A stretch of 27,704 nucleotides of DNA from a virus. The stretch is from the IMG/VR virus record IMGVR_UViG_3300044617_001137, positions 1 through 27,704 of that record, one strand, 5' to 3'. Positions 16,675-24,365 of this stretch are shown piece by piece. The notes under the pieces are model-generated. The model was not told the DNA's origin. It did no database searches and saw nothing but the letters and a program-made list of their open reading frames with translations. The stretch's first letter is position 1. The number at the start of each line of letters is the position of its first letter. A program made the position numbers and the translations under genes.

Positions 16675-19549
16675 TGTGAGGGTCTTCTTCTATCGGTCGG
16701 CCTATGCAGATCGTGCGCACGCGCATCTGCGGGCCTCGAGTCTTCGCCATCATGTCCTTGCGCTCGAAGCCGACCGTGTACCCGGGCATGGCCTGTATCT
16801 GCTTCTTGAACGCGTCGTAGCCGAAGGACATCGCCACGCAGTGCGACTTGAGCATCTGCTCCTCGATGAAGTACTCCACGTAGTTCTTCTTGTTGATGCC
16901 GTGCTCCACCCGGCCCATGACCTTGCTGCGCGTGACCGTCTGGTCGATCTCCTGCCCTGAGCCCAGCGCTGCCAACAGAGCGCCGTTGCTCTGGCGGATC
17001 ACCACGAACTGCCCGTAGTTCTCCCGGGTGAAGGCGTTCAGCACATCCTCTGCCGTGCGCCCGCCCGTCTTGATCACCTTGCGGGCCTTCTCCACCAAGC
17101 CTTTGAGGAACTCGATGATCTTGTCCACCGGCAGGTCGATGATGCCTGCGTACCTACTTGAAGCAAGAATCGCACCGGCAATGATTGCGCCGCAGCCAGC
17201 GGCCCAGTAGCGCTCATCGCCCGACATCTTCCACTCGACCTTGATCTTGCGGATGCACTCCTTGGTGATGCGCTCTGCAGTCTCTTGGTTCTGCACCAGC
17301 CAGCGCACGTAGATGTCGCCAGCCACGCCGTGGTTGTGCATGGGGATCTTGAGGAGGTCTTCCTCCTCCGGCGTCCAGTTCAGCTTGACCTCAGGCGTCC
17401 ACTCCAGCATGCGCAGCAACTCGCCTTGCGAGGTGTGCTGACGAGCGCCGGACATGTAGTCCTGCATGTGGGTGTTGGAGGTCAGGAAGACCAGCGTTGC
17501 CCACGACACGAGGTTCAGCCGCTCACGGTTGTGGTGCGCCTCGCTCTTCTCCTTGCCCTGGCCTTCCGAGGCGTCGAAGATGAAGCCTGGGAACCACTCC
17601 ATGTCCTGCCGAGACTTGTGCGTGATCTCGTCCGATGTGAACGGTAGGCTGTTGAGGTTGCCCATGCGCTGCTGCATGGTCACAGGCGAGGTGCTCTTGC
17701 CTGTGCGGTAGCGGATCGGATGGCCCCAGATCGAGTTCAGCAAGCTCAGTGCCAACGACTTGCCCGTGCCGCTGTCGGTGGACCCGCCATGTATCGTCAG
17801 CGCCGCCATCTGCGTGAACTTCATCAGCGGCGCACCGAACCCCATGCTGGCGATGCCCAGCAGGTCGAACTGCTTCTTGCGCATGAGCATCTGTGGGAAG
17901 CGTCTCCACTCCTCCAGCGTGCCCTGTGACCGCGTGATGCGCGTGAGATTGACGAGGTCTGGCATCGGCACCGTGCGCGTGCTGCCGTCTTGGAAATACA
18001 CCTTGCCGTTGTAGACGAACGTGCCATCCTCCTGCCAGCCGTACTGGCCTGGGATCTTGATGGCTTTCTTCGTGACGCTGGCATCCTCGATGCATGCGCG
18101 GATGTACTCGAACAGGTTCTTGTCGTTGCCTGCGCCGAACGAGGCGATGATGTTCTGCTGTGCCAACGTCTTCAGGCACTCGTCCTTGGACACGGTGTAG
18201 CGCTGTGCCATCAGCACATCGATGGGAGCGCCGGGTCGGTTGGCGACCATGTGCACGGTGTGCTCACCGTCCTTGTTCAGCAGGTCCACGACGAACAGAT
18301 CGTAGGGCACGATCATGATCTGGTGCTTGCGCTTGGTGCCGTCAGCCTCCTCCACCATACGCTCGACAAACACGCCGCCCTTGGCCCCGTAGGAGTAGCC
18401 CTTGGGTGGGATTGGGCGTGTGACTGTGACCGGTGGTGCCTCGGGGTCGTCCGGATCCACGGGCGTGATCTCGATCTGCTTCTCGGTGTTGTCAGCCAGG
18501 ATCTCGCGCCCAAGCGCCAGGGGGTTGGTGATCTTGCCGAAGTGCTTGCAGCCTTCGCAGATGCCCGGGTTCTCACTGTCGAACTTCAGGCACGGGTACG
18601 GGCCCTTGATCTCGCGCAGCTTGGTCTGCATGCGCTCAGGCTCGTAGGGGTGCAGGCTGCTCAGCCAGACCGCAGCACGCTCACCATCCGCACACTGCTT
18701 GGCCTGGGACAGCCAGCCACGCCACTGGGGCTCCATGCCGTCATCAGCGGCGTGCTCAACGAAGTGCGCAAGCTGTGCGCAACCATCGCCTGCCGCCGTG
18801 CGCTGCATGATCAGCTTGAACTTGGTGACGCTGTTCTCCACCAGCTTGACGTTGCTGGCGACGGGTGCCTCGATGCGCTTGCCGGGGATGTCGAGCGGTG
18901 CGCGAGACGGTGCTGGTGCATTGACACTGGTCGGCCCCAGCGCTGCCGTGATGGCCTGCGCGAAGTCCTCGAAGCTGCATGCGGTGCCCTCGGCCATGAT
19001 CTTGACCGAGCGTGGGGTGCCGTACTTCTTCTTGAAGTTGAGCGTGCCCGGGATGCGCAACACGCGGGCCGCGTCGGCGGTGACCGTCATGTCGATAGAC
19101 AGCGCTTGCTGCTTGCACAGGCGCTTGAACGCCTCAGCCACAGGCTTCCAGATACCCACAGCAACGGGGTGCGTGAAGGCCCAGTAGCAGTGCAGCCCGC
19201 CGCCTGATGCGACGATCCACGGCGTGGCTAACCCCTCAAGCCCTGTGGTCTCAAGGAAGCCACCCAGCGCTTGTGCGGCGTCTTTCTTCGTGGCGTACCC
19301 GTCCATGTCGATGAACATGGACCGCACGTACTCGGCGTTGTCTGCCGTGCGCTTGCCCGACTCTTCGAACGTCGCCAGCGCGAAATAGATGTCCTTGCTC
19401 TGTGTCAGCCATTGGTCAGCATGGCGCTGTACCTCCTTCAGATCTTCGACGAAAACGTGTTGCTTCTTCTTGGAAGAAAGCTCTGCTGCGCAGTAGTACC
19501 CAAAACCGGGTGGCGGAAGCACAGCCGCTAGAAACTCAAGCGGTTCCAT
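16643..19549 (-). CDS. Primase-helicase (AEP/PrimPol-like primase fused to a P-loop helicase), 968 aa
   Basis: The frame is open upstream to 19615, but the ATG at 19549 has a GGGAG site just before it and begins at MEPLEFLAAVLPPP, so I use it. The primase part has a D-x-D motif in MFIDMDGY (D81, D83), SGGGLHCYW with H120, and DAARVLRIPGTLN (D159), the three hallmarks of archaeo-eukaryotic-type primases. A C320/C331/C334/H336 set (GICEGCKHFGKITNPLALG) may bind zinc. The helicase part has Walker A GSTDSGTGKS (K597), a DE pair in FTSDEI (D640, E641) and FLTSN as a sensor-like strand. The region before Walker A recalls DUF927-type helicases. It would unwind the fork and make primers for the polymerase encoded at 24543-26522. 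It ends by overlapping the 65-aa gene. Confidence 0.88.
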   Translation of the reverse strand: MEPLEFLAAVLPPPGFGYYCAAELSSKKKQHVFVEDLKEVQRHADQWLTQSKDIYFALATFEESGKRTADNAEYVRSMFIDMDGYATKKDAAQALGGFLETTGLEGLATPWIVASGGGLHCYWAFTHPVAVGIWKPVAEAFKRLCKQQALSIDMTVTADAARVLRIPGTLNFKKKYGTPRSVKIMAEGTACSFEDFAQAITAALGPTSVNAPAPSRAPLDIPGKRIEAPVASNVKLVENSVTKFKLIMQRTAAGDGCAQLAHFVEHAADDGMEPQWRGWLSQAKQCADGERAAVWLSSLHPYEPERMQTKLREIKGPYPCLKFDSENPGICEGCKHFGKITNPLALGREILADNTEKQIEITPVDPDDPEAPPVTVTRPIPPKGYSYGAKGGVFVERMVEEADGTKRKHQIMIVPYDLFVVDLLNKDGEHTVHMVANRPGAPIDVLMAQRYTVSKDECLKTLAQQNIIASFGAGNDKNLFEYIRACIEDASVTKKAIKIPGQYGWQEDGTFVYNGKVYFQDGSTRTVPMPDLVNLTRITRSQGTLEEWRRFPQMLMRKKQFDLLGIASMGFGAPLMKFTQMAALTIHGGSTDSGTGKSLALSLLNSIWGHPIRYRTGKSTSPVTMQQRMGNLNSLPFTSDEITHKSRQDMEWFPGFIFDASEGQGKEKSEAHHNRERLNLVSWATLVFLTSNTHMQDYMSGARQHTSQGELLRMLEWTPEVKLNWTPEEEDLLKIPMHNHGVAGDIYVRWLVQNQETAERITKECIRKIKVEWKMSGDERYWAAGCGAIIAGAILASSRYAGIIDLPVDKIIEFLKGLVEKARKVIKTGGRTAEDVLNAFTRENYGQFVVIRQSNGALLAALGSGQEIDQTVTRSKVMGRVEHGINKKNYVEYFIEEQMLKSHCVAMSFGYDAFKKQIQAMPGYTVGFERKDMMAKTRGPQMRVRTICIGRPIEEDPHNAAALSVGPA

Positions 19550-19563
19550 GAAGCTCCCGGGGG

Positions 19564-19704
19564 TTACTTGAGGTCGTCCAGCAGCGTCTCTACCGCCTTG
19601 ATCAGCGCATCGCACCAGTCCTTAGGCAAGCCGTTGTCGTTCTTGAGGTAGGCATACCGGACCAGTTCCTCTGGCGTCAGGCTTGAAGGTTGAATTCCTT
19701 GCAT
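19564..19704 (-). CDS. Small hypothetical phage protein, 46 aa
   Basis: An ATG at 19704 opens 46 codons ending in TAA at 19566-19564. The protein reads MQGIQPSSLTPEELVRYAYL, then LPKDWCDALIKAVETLLDD, an acidic two-helix pattern (LTPEELVRYA ... LP..W..AL) that I associate with small phage proteins. It overlaps the HTH gene by 28 bases and ends 14 bases before the primase start, filling the only space between them. The ribosome site is weak, so expression probably depends on coupling. Function unknown. Confidence 0.6.
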   Translation of the reverse strand: MQGIQPSSLTPEELVRYAYLKNDNGLPKDWCDALIKAVETLLDDLK

Positions 19705-19955
19705 ATTTGCACCCATGCGGTTTCTGCGTTCTTGGCGGCTCTGAGGATCTCGATCAGGCGCTCGACGCGGGGTTGATACGGATTGAGAACATCGCCGCCC
19801 AGCATCCAGTTGTAGACGGTTTGGCGTGATGCCCCAGTGGCTTTGGCGAGGCGCAAGACGCTGAAGTCCAAGCTCACAGCAAGACGCCCGAGCGTGTTGC
19901 CCAGGCTCTTGGGAGCGTCCTTCACCGCCAGCACGGTTTTGACAGAGTAGGTCAT
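19677..19955 (-). CDS. HTH DNA-binding protein, 92 aa
   Basis: Residues about 33-56 (VLRLAKATGASRQTVYNWML) form a helix-turn-helix of the Cro/XRE or plasmid-regulator type: a first helix, the turn at TGAS and a recognition helix RQTVYNW. The surrounding sequence is helical, and the size suits a small dimeric repressor or activator. It sits between the SSB-like gene and the primase-helicase gene, directly downstream of a C(UUCG)G hairpin, and has no clear Shine-Dalgarno site. It may regulate this replication block; a possible operator is the 10-bp inverted repeat at 27396-27433, but that link is a guess. The C-terminus overlaps the start of the 46-aa gene. Confidence 0.75.
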   Translation of the reverse strand: MTYSVKTVLAVKDAPKSLGNTLGRLAVSLDFSVLRLAKATGASRQTVYNWMLGGDVLNPYQPRVERLIEILRAAKNAETAWVQICKEFNLQA

Positions 19956-19965
19956 GGTGTTAAGA

Positions 19966-19981
19966 GGGGGCCGAAGCCCCC
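19966..19981 (-). terminator. C(UUCG)G hairpin downstream of the SSB-like gene
   Basis: On the - strand the RNA would read GGGGGC-UUCG-GCCCCC, a 6-bp GC stem closed by the very stable UUCG tetraloop. It starts 8 bases after the SSB-like stop and ends 11 bases before the HTH start. The bases after it are TCTTAAC, only a weak U-tract. It may act as a partial terminator or as a 3' stabiliser that makes SSB-like mRNA more abundant than the HTH and primase message. Confidence 0.5.
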
Positions 19982-19988
19982 ATCAAAG

Positions 19989-20969
19989 TCACTCATCATC
20001 CCAATCAGCCGCCAGCTTGGCAAGAGATGACTTGGGTGCAGCGGGTGCAGCCTTCTCTTCCTTGCGCACGGTTGGCTCGACGGTCTCCTCAGCCTCTTCC
20101 ACAGGCTCAGCCTTGGCCTTGGGAGGACGGCCACGCCGGGGTGCAGGCGGCGGTGCCTCTTCCTCTTCTTCCTCAGCCGCAGGAGCGGGTGCGGGCTTGG
20201 CAGCAGCCTTGGGAGTGGGCTTGGTGCCCTCCAGCTTCATCGGCTCGACCTTGTCGGTCTGCGCCACGGTCATGGTGATCGCACGCTTGGCGTCTTCAGA
20301 CTGACCCTGCTCCGCCGCCGAGGCGTACTCGTCCTCGCTCAACCAACGCATCGGCTTGAAGAACAGCTTGGGGCTCTCCGACTTCGTGTCGAACTTCATG
20401 CGCGTGACCAGGGTCTCGGGAGAGACGCCCTGCGCAGCCAGATACCGGGCGTACGCTTGCAGCGGACGGTTGTCGCCTTCCTCCTTGCCGAAGATGGACG
20501 TGGCAGGCAACTGAAGCTGCATGACGTCACCGTCCACATCGTTCGCCAGCACCACTGCCAGACGCTGGCTGAAGCGGCAGGCGCGGGAATCACCCTGACC
20601 GGAGCCCTTCACGTTCTGCGGGCACGAGGCGCAGTTGGTGGCCTGGGGGGTGGCTGCGCTGGCGTCAGGCTTCTCGCCGTCAGCCGACCAGCAGTCAGGG
20701 CCGCTGGGCGTGTCACCGTCGTACGCCTTCATGTAGAACGTACGCCCGATCTTGGGGGCGGCGTTGACGACAACCACATCGAGGAAGCGCTCATCGACAG
20801 CGGCAACTTCCTTGCCGTCCACCATCAAGCGGAACACGCCACCCTTGATCGAGATGCGCTTGCCGCCACCACCGGCACCCCCTGCGAGGGACTTGGCGAG
20901 GGCAGACAGTTCGCCCTTCTTGGCGAACGCGGGAACGGCAGAGCCGGAGAAAAGTGCAATGTTGCTCAT
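19989..20969 (-). CDS. Single-stranded DNA-binding-like protein, 326 aa
   Basis: The ATG at 20969 follows GAAAGG at a good distance. Residues about 40-210 are beta-rich with four cysteines (C93, C113, C116, C131; NCASCPQN and SRACRF) that could bind zinc, as in T4 gp32-type proteins. Residues about 245-310 are a low-complexity Ala/Pro/Glu/Lys linker containing an AT-hook-like RRGRPPK at about 278-284. The chain ends in an acidic DWDDE, like the partner-binding tail of SSBs. Position within the replication genes supports a role in coating single-stranded DNA and recruiting the polymerase, helicase or nucleases. I cannot point to a named domain by eye, so SSB is an inference from architecture. 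It is followed by a hairpin at 19966-19981. Confidence 0.65.
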   Translation of the reverse strand: MSNIALFSGSAVPAFAKKGELSALAKSLAGGAGGGGKRISIKGGVFRLMVDGKEVAAVDERFLDVVVVNAAPKIGRTFYMKAYDGDTPSGPDCWSADGEKPDASAATPQATNCASCPQNVKGSGQGDSRACRFSQRLAVVLANDVDGDVMQLQLPATSIFGKEEGDNRPLQAYARYLAAQGVSPETLVTRMKFDTKSESPKLFFKPMRWLSEDEYASAAEQGQSEDAKRAITMTVAQTDKVEPMKLEGTKPTPKAAAKPAPAPAAEEEEEEAPPPAPRRGRPPKAKAEPVEEAEETVEPTVRKEEKAAPAAPKSSLAKLAADWDDE

Positions 20970-20979
20970 GTGTAGCCTT

Positions 20980-21372
20980 TCACTTGGTTGACGGTTTTCT
21001 CACAGAGATGTCGAACTCGGTGTCCGAGTTCAAACCTGGGGGAATGGACCCAGGGTTTTCTTCCAAGAACAACTTCATGTTGGACTGGGCGATGCGCTTC
21101 TCCAGCAGGTCAAGCGCATCGTGTTCCACCATGAACTTCTTGAAGCTGTCCCAGTCGTTGGTGTAGTACCGGGTCTTCTCCATCAGCGAGACGGTGCCGT
21201 GGTCGGTGCGCAGGGACTTGACCCCCGTGCCCCGCATGCGGTCCTTGATCTCGTTCTTGACGGACTGTTGCTGCTCCTTGATCGCCTCGATCTGGGCGTC
21301 GAGGTCTTGGATGGCCGAGCGCATCTTCATGTAGATGCGGACCAGCCTGTCTACGGGCAATTCGTCTTCCAT
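20980..21372 (-). CDS. Coiled-coil replication-module protein, 130 aa
   Basis: The frame is open much further upstream (to 21597), but that part lies over the helicase gene. The ATG at 21372 has a perfect AAAAGGAGAAAGC site and begins MEDELPVDRLVRIYMKMR, so I use it. Residues about 10-47 are a coiled coil (IQDLDAQIEAIKEQQQSVKN), followed by GVKSLRTDHGTVSL, a DWDSFKKFM helix and a C-terminal PPGLNSDTEFDISVRK. The layout of coiled coil, G-x-K-x-x-x-T strand and R-K ending loosely resembles the Siphovirus Gp157 family, but I am not sure. It lies between the SNF2-type helicase and SSB-like genes, so a role in replication or in blocking host nucleases is possible. Confidence 0.75.
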   Translation of the reverse strand: MEDELPVDRLVRIYMKMRSAIQDLDAQIEAIKEQQQSVKNEIKDRMRGTGVKSLRTDHGTVSLMEKTRYYTNDWDSFKKFMVEHDALDLLEKRIAQSNMKLFLEENPGSIPPGLNSDTEFDISVRKPSTK

Positions 21373-21413
21373 GCTTTCTCCTTTTTTGAGTTGGTGTCCA
21401 ACACTGTACATTG

Positions 21414-22991
21414 TCAAACTGACTTCGGCAACCCCCTTCCTGAAATTTCTTCTTCGAACAACTTGACCAGCAGGGCGTTGTCGTCCACCTTGCTGGACAG
21501 GGCCTTGAACATGCGCTTCTCGACCGGCGACCCCTCGATGTGGATCACGGTGACCTTGTCGGAGGACTGCCCCTTGCGGTCGGCCCGGGCGATGCACTGC
21601 ACGTACTGCTCCACGCTCATCAGCGGGCCGTAGAAGATCACGGTGTCCGCAGCAGTCAGCGTGATGCCGTGCGCTGTGGCCTGGGGCTGCATGACCAGCA
21701 CCCTCGGGTTGGGCTGCGTTTGAAAGCGCTTGATGATGTCGCCGCGCTTGGTTGCTGTGACCCCGCCGTGGATCTCCTCGCAGGCCACACCGTTCTTGGT
21801 GAGGAAGGCGCTGATGGTGCTGATGGCAGCGCGGAAGAGCGCGAACACGATGACCTTGCGGTCTGTCTGCTCCAGCGCCTCGAGCAGGACGTTCAGCCTT
21901 GGCGTGGCATCGAACTCGACCACCTCTTGGTTGTCGGTGTAGGACACCCCGGTGCTGATCTGCAGGAGCTTGTTGAGCACGCCCGCCGCGTTCACGGCAG
22001 TGATCGTCTCGCCCGCAGCCATCGCCACCATCTGGTCGCGCAGCAGGTTGTAGTACTTGGCCTGCTGTGGGGTGAGCGGCACCTCACGTGTGGTCGTGAG
22101 CACAGGCGGCAGGTCCAGGCACTGCGCCTTGGTGAAGCGTATGGCGGGCTGCAGTGCAGCGTAGACCCGGTCAGCAGCGTCGGGCTTGGGAGCCCACTTG
22201 AACATGGTGATCTTCTGCATCACCTGATCGCGCCACGCCGTGTAGAACTTGGGCACGTTGGTCGGGTTGACCAGCCGAGCAAGGCCGTACGCATCCACAG
22301 GAGACTGCGCAGCAGGCGTGCCCGTCATCATCCACAGGTACGTCTCTGGCTTGATGATGGAGTTCAGCGCCTTCCACCGCCGTGTCTGCGGGTTCTTATA
22401 TGCATTCGCCTCATCAACAATTACGAGGTCGAAACGCCCGTCGTTGTTCACCTCATTCGCAATCAAATTGAGGCCCTCGTAGTTCGTGATGACGAACTCG
22501 TAGTCCTCCTGTATCAACTCGATGCGTCGCGCAGCCTGTGCGTGGTGGGCCACCACTGCGCTCCTGTGGATGACGGAGTTGCCCAGGTCCTGCATCCATG
22601 CGCTGTGCATGATCGACAGGGGGCACAGGATCAGGCACCGCCTGACCTCACCGCGCTTCATCAGGTAGTCAGCCGCCCACAGGGCGCTGAGGGTCTTGCC
22701 CGTCCCGGGTTCTGACAGCACGAACGCACGCCGGTTGAACGTGAGGAACGCTGACGTGTCGCGCTGGTGGTCCATCGGGCGATAGCGCCCAGGCCACTCA
22801 TACCTCCCCTGGATGGGAGAGGGGACGTTCTTCACGCCCAGGTTGCGCAGCACACGCGTCTCATCAAGGCCCCAGTGGACAGCGACTTGGTAGCCACCCT
22901 CGATGGGCAGCACCTTGTGCTTGGGGATGATGCTGTAGCGGTGCGGGTGTCTGGTGTTGAAGAGCAGTATGCGGTTGTCGAATATCTCCAC
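21414..22991 (-). CDS. SNF2/DEAD-type superfamily 2 helicase, 525 aa
   Basis: Translation starts at a GTG (22991) with CGGAGAAAGC upstream. Motifs in order are Q76 in RPMDHQRDTS, Walker A in SEPGTGKT (K99), motif Ia around LILCPLSIMHSAW, Walker B VDEAN (D193, E194), motif III MTGTP (about 223-226), and motif VI QCIARADRKGQ (465-475) with its arginine fingers, after ATAHGITLTAADTVIFYGP. This set belongs to SNF2-like ATPases found in many phage replication modules. It probably remodels or unwinds recombination or replication intermediates. It is preceded by the HNH gene (17 bases away) and followed by the coiled-coil gene. Confidence 0.9.
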   Translation of the reverse strand: MEIFDNRILLFNTRHPHRYSIIPKHKVLPIEGGYQVAVHWGLDETRVLRNLGVKNVPSPIQGRYEWPGRYRPMDHQRDTSAFLTFNRRAFVLSEPGTGKTLSALWAADYLMKRGEVRRCLILCPLSIMHSAWMQDLGNSVIHRSAVVAHHAQAARRIELIQEDYEFVITNYEGLNLIANEVNNDGRFDLVIVDEANAYKNPQTRRWKALNSIIKPETYLWMMTGTPAAQSPVDAYGLARLVNPTNVPKFYTAWRDQVMQKITMFKWAPKPDAADRVYAALQPAIRFTKAQCLDLPPVLTTTREVPLTPQQAKYYNLLRDQMVAMAAGETITAVNAAGVLNKLLQISTGVSYTDNQEVVEFDATPRLNVLLEALEQTDRKVIVFALFRAAISTISAFLTKNGVACEEIHGGVTATKRGDIIKRFQTQPNPRVLVMQPQATAHGITLTAADTVIFYGPLMSVEQYVQCIARADRKGQSSDKVTVIHIEGSPVEKRMFKALSSKVDDNALLVKLFEEEISGRGLPKSV

Positions 22992-23008
22992 TTGCTTTCT
23001 CCGTTGTT

Positions 23009-23248
23009 TTACTTGCCGTTGTCCGCTTGATTCGCTTTCTTTGAGCGCAGCCGCAGGTTGCCTGCGGTGCTCTTGCCGCCCTTGCGCAGCGGCTTGACGT
23101 GGTCGATGTCCTTGCCTGCGCGGTCGATGCCAGCCTTGTCGTAGGCCCTGCGTGCGCGTTGGCGCTCGATCTGATCGGCGGTCTCGCCGGTTGCCTTCTG
23201 CAGCTTGTACGCGTGCTTGTAGTCACGCTTGCCGTTGGTCTGAGTCAT
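23009..23248 (-). CDS. Small HNH endonuclease-like protein, 79 aa
   Basis: The ATG at 23248 has GAGGAG 8 bases upstream. After a basic helical N-terminus, the sequence KDIDHVKPLRKGG ... GNLRL has D49, H50 and N64, and a further Asn (N73), which match the DHxxPLxxGG ... NLR form of HNH nucleases. There are no zinc cysteines, as is usual for this short phage form. Free-standing HNH proteins in phages act in packaging or DNA processing, or as homing-like nicking enzymes. Its start overlaps the end of the 56-aa gene by 26 bases, so it is probably coupled to it and is part of the replication operon. Confidence 0.75.
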   Translation of the reverse strand: MTQTNGKRDYKHAYKLQKATGETADQIERQRARRAYDKAGIDRAGKDIDHVKPLRKGGKSTAGNLRLRSKKANQADNGK

Positions 23249-23393
23249 TTAATCGCTCCTCTGCTAGTCGCACTAGTCCCGCCGCCATTTCTGGAAAAGC
23301 GTCGTTTAGCTTCCGCATAAACAGACGTACCCAGTCATCGTCGTCCAAGGGGATACTTTTCATTATGTCCACTAGCTCCTGTCGTGTGGCCAT
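23223..23393 (-). CDS. Small acidic hypothetical protein, 56 aa
   Basis: The frame is open upstream to 23630, but that part lies over the nuclease gene. The ATG at 23393 has AGAGGAG 5 bases before it and begins MATRQELVDIMKSIPLDDDD. The rest is amphipathic helix (WVRLFMRKLNDAFPEMAAGL). The start lies 1 base past the nuclease stop, and the 3' end overlaps the HNH start by 26 bases, so it is a coupled member of the operon. The function is unknown; the acidic DDDD stretch and length suit a small binding protein or inhibitor. Confidence 0.65.
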   Translation of the reverse strand: MATRQELVDIMKSIPLDDDDWVRLFMRKLNDAFPEMAAGLVRLAEERLNDSDQRQA

Positions 23394-23394
23394 A

Positions 23395-24066
23395 TCAACT
23401 CCTCTTGGTATTGAACGTACAGTCTTTGACGGGGCACCATCCGCACAGCGGGCTCTGTGAGGGGTTCCACACGTCGAACTCGTGCGCTGCCTCAAGCTTG
23501 GCAACGCGCTCCCGGTAGTCCCACCACGCAGCCTCTGCGTCTTCGTAGGACATCTTGTGCTTGACCATGCTGCCCTTGACGATGAAGACCAAGGCAGACG
23601 AGACAGAGCGGATGTGGGGGAAGTGGGCAAACACCATCAGGGACATCAGCGTTAGCTGGTCCCTGTCTGGATACTTGTCATTGCCCGTCTTCCAGTCCAC
23701 CACCCGGGCCGTCAGGTTGTCGTCATCCACGATGAGCAGGTCCGCGATGCCGCGCACCCACCTGTCGTCAGACTTGAAGTCACAGGGTCGCAAGTCCTTG
23801 GTCAGCGCCATCTCATGCTCGAACAGCTTCCTCCCAGGCTTGGCAAGGAGAACGTCTACGACTGGCTGGAAGATCACGAACTCTGGCGGCAGCGGTGTGC
23901 CGTCACGCCCGTAGTCCTCGATGGCCTTGTGAACATCCTTGCCGTAGATGGTGTGCTTGTTGTCCGCGAAAGGGAAGCGCTTCAGCACCGTCACTTCGTG
24001 ATACTGCCGCGCACACTGCTCAAACTTCTTCAGGCCAGAATGGCTCCAAGTGACTGCGTTACCCAT
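23395..24066 (-). CDS. RecB/Cas4-like PD-(D/E)XK nuclease with Fe-S-type cysteines, 223 aa
   Basis: The ATG at 24066 shares its A with the TAA of the gene before it and has GGAG upstream. The core has H46 (GKDVHKAIE), E83 (LFEHEMAL), D109 (VRGIADLL), D124-x-K126 (VVDWKTG) and Q137 (RDQLTL), the normal order of RecB-family exonuclease motifs. One Cys near the start (C18, KKFEQCAR) and three at the end (C208, C211, C216; LCGWCPVKDC) form the set that binds a 4Fe-4S cluster in AddB- and Cas4-type nucleases. It likely resects or trims DNA ends during phage recombination with the SNF2-type helicase. No cas1 or cas2 is nearby, so a CRISPR role is not indicated. Confidence 0.88.
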   Translation of the reverse strand: MGNAVTWSHSGLKKFEQCARQYHEVTVLKRFPFADNKHTIYGKDVHKAIEDYGRDGTPLPPEFVIFQPVVDVLLAKPGRKLFEHEMALTKDLRPCDFKSDDRWVRGIADLLIVDDDNLTARVVDWKTGNDKYPDRDQLTLMSLMVFAHFPHIRSVSSALVFIVKGSMVKHKMSYEDAEAAWWDYRERVAKLEAAHEFDVWNPSQSPLCGWCPVKDCTFNTKRS

Positions 24067-24365
24067 TACATCTCCGCTGTGTTGATGACCTCGTTGAGCC
24101 GGTTGGCGAAGCGTGTGACGAACTTCTCGTTGTTCCACAGCCGGTGGTTCATGTCCTGCAAGATGGCGTGAGTGACCTCATGCCAGAAGGTGTCGGACAC
24201 CTCCTCGGTCTTGAACGACCGGCCCGTCAGGTTGCTGGTGGTGGCGATGGTGACCACACGCGTGTCGTGGTCCACCTCACCCATGTGCCCCCGGCAGGGC
24301 ATCGTGTCCACCATGCGCACGGTGAACGTCTTGTTACTGAGCTTGAACTTCTTGGGGGTTTGCAA
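24066..24365 (-). CDS. Small zincin-type metallopeptidase, 99 aa (probable TTG start)
   Basis: The frame is open upstream to 24470, but the gene before it ends at 24334. A TTG at 24365 has AAAAGGAGAAAGCC directly upstream, the same site used by other genes of this block, and gives a 99-aa protein starting (M)QTPKKFKLSNKTFTVRM. It carries FWHEVTHAIL with H62, E63 and H66, a true HExxH zinc site, and E80 may be a third ligand. Small phage zincins of this size recur next to replication genes. The substrate is unknown; a host regulator or DNA-bound protein is possible. It overlaps the previous gene by 32 bases and the nuclease gene by 1. Confidence 0.75.
   Translation of the reverse strand: MQTPKKFKLSNKTFTVRMVDTMPCRGHMGEVDHDTRVVTIATTSNLTGRSFKTEEVSDTFWHEVTHAILQDMNHRLWNNEKFVTRFANRLNEVINTAEM

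Noticed and set aside
17990-19207. 405-codon open frame on the + strand over the primase-helicase
   Set aside because: It lies opposite a gene with clear primase and helicase motifs, is rich in His/Val/Leu/Arg from antisense codons, and has no recognisable motif.
21540-22715. 391-codon open frame on the + strand over the SNF2-type helicase
   Set aside because: It is the antisense of helicase motifs and has shadow composition (His, Arg, Val, Leu).
23395-24066. CRISPR-associated cas4
   Set aside because: The protein is Cas4-like in motifs, but no cas1, cas2, effector or array is present and it sits among phage replication genes.
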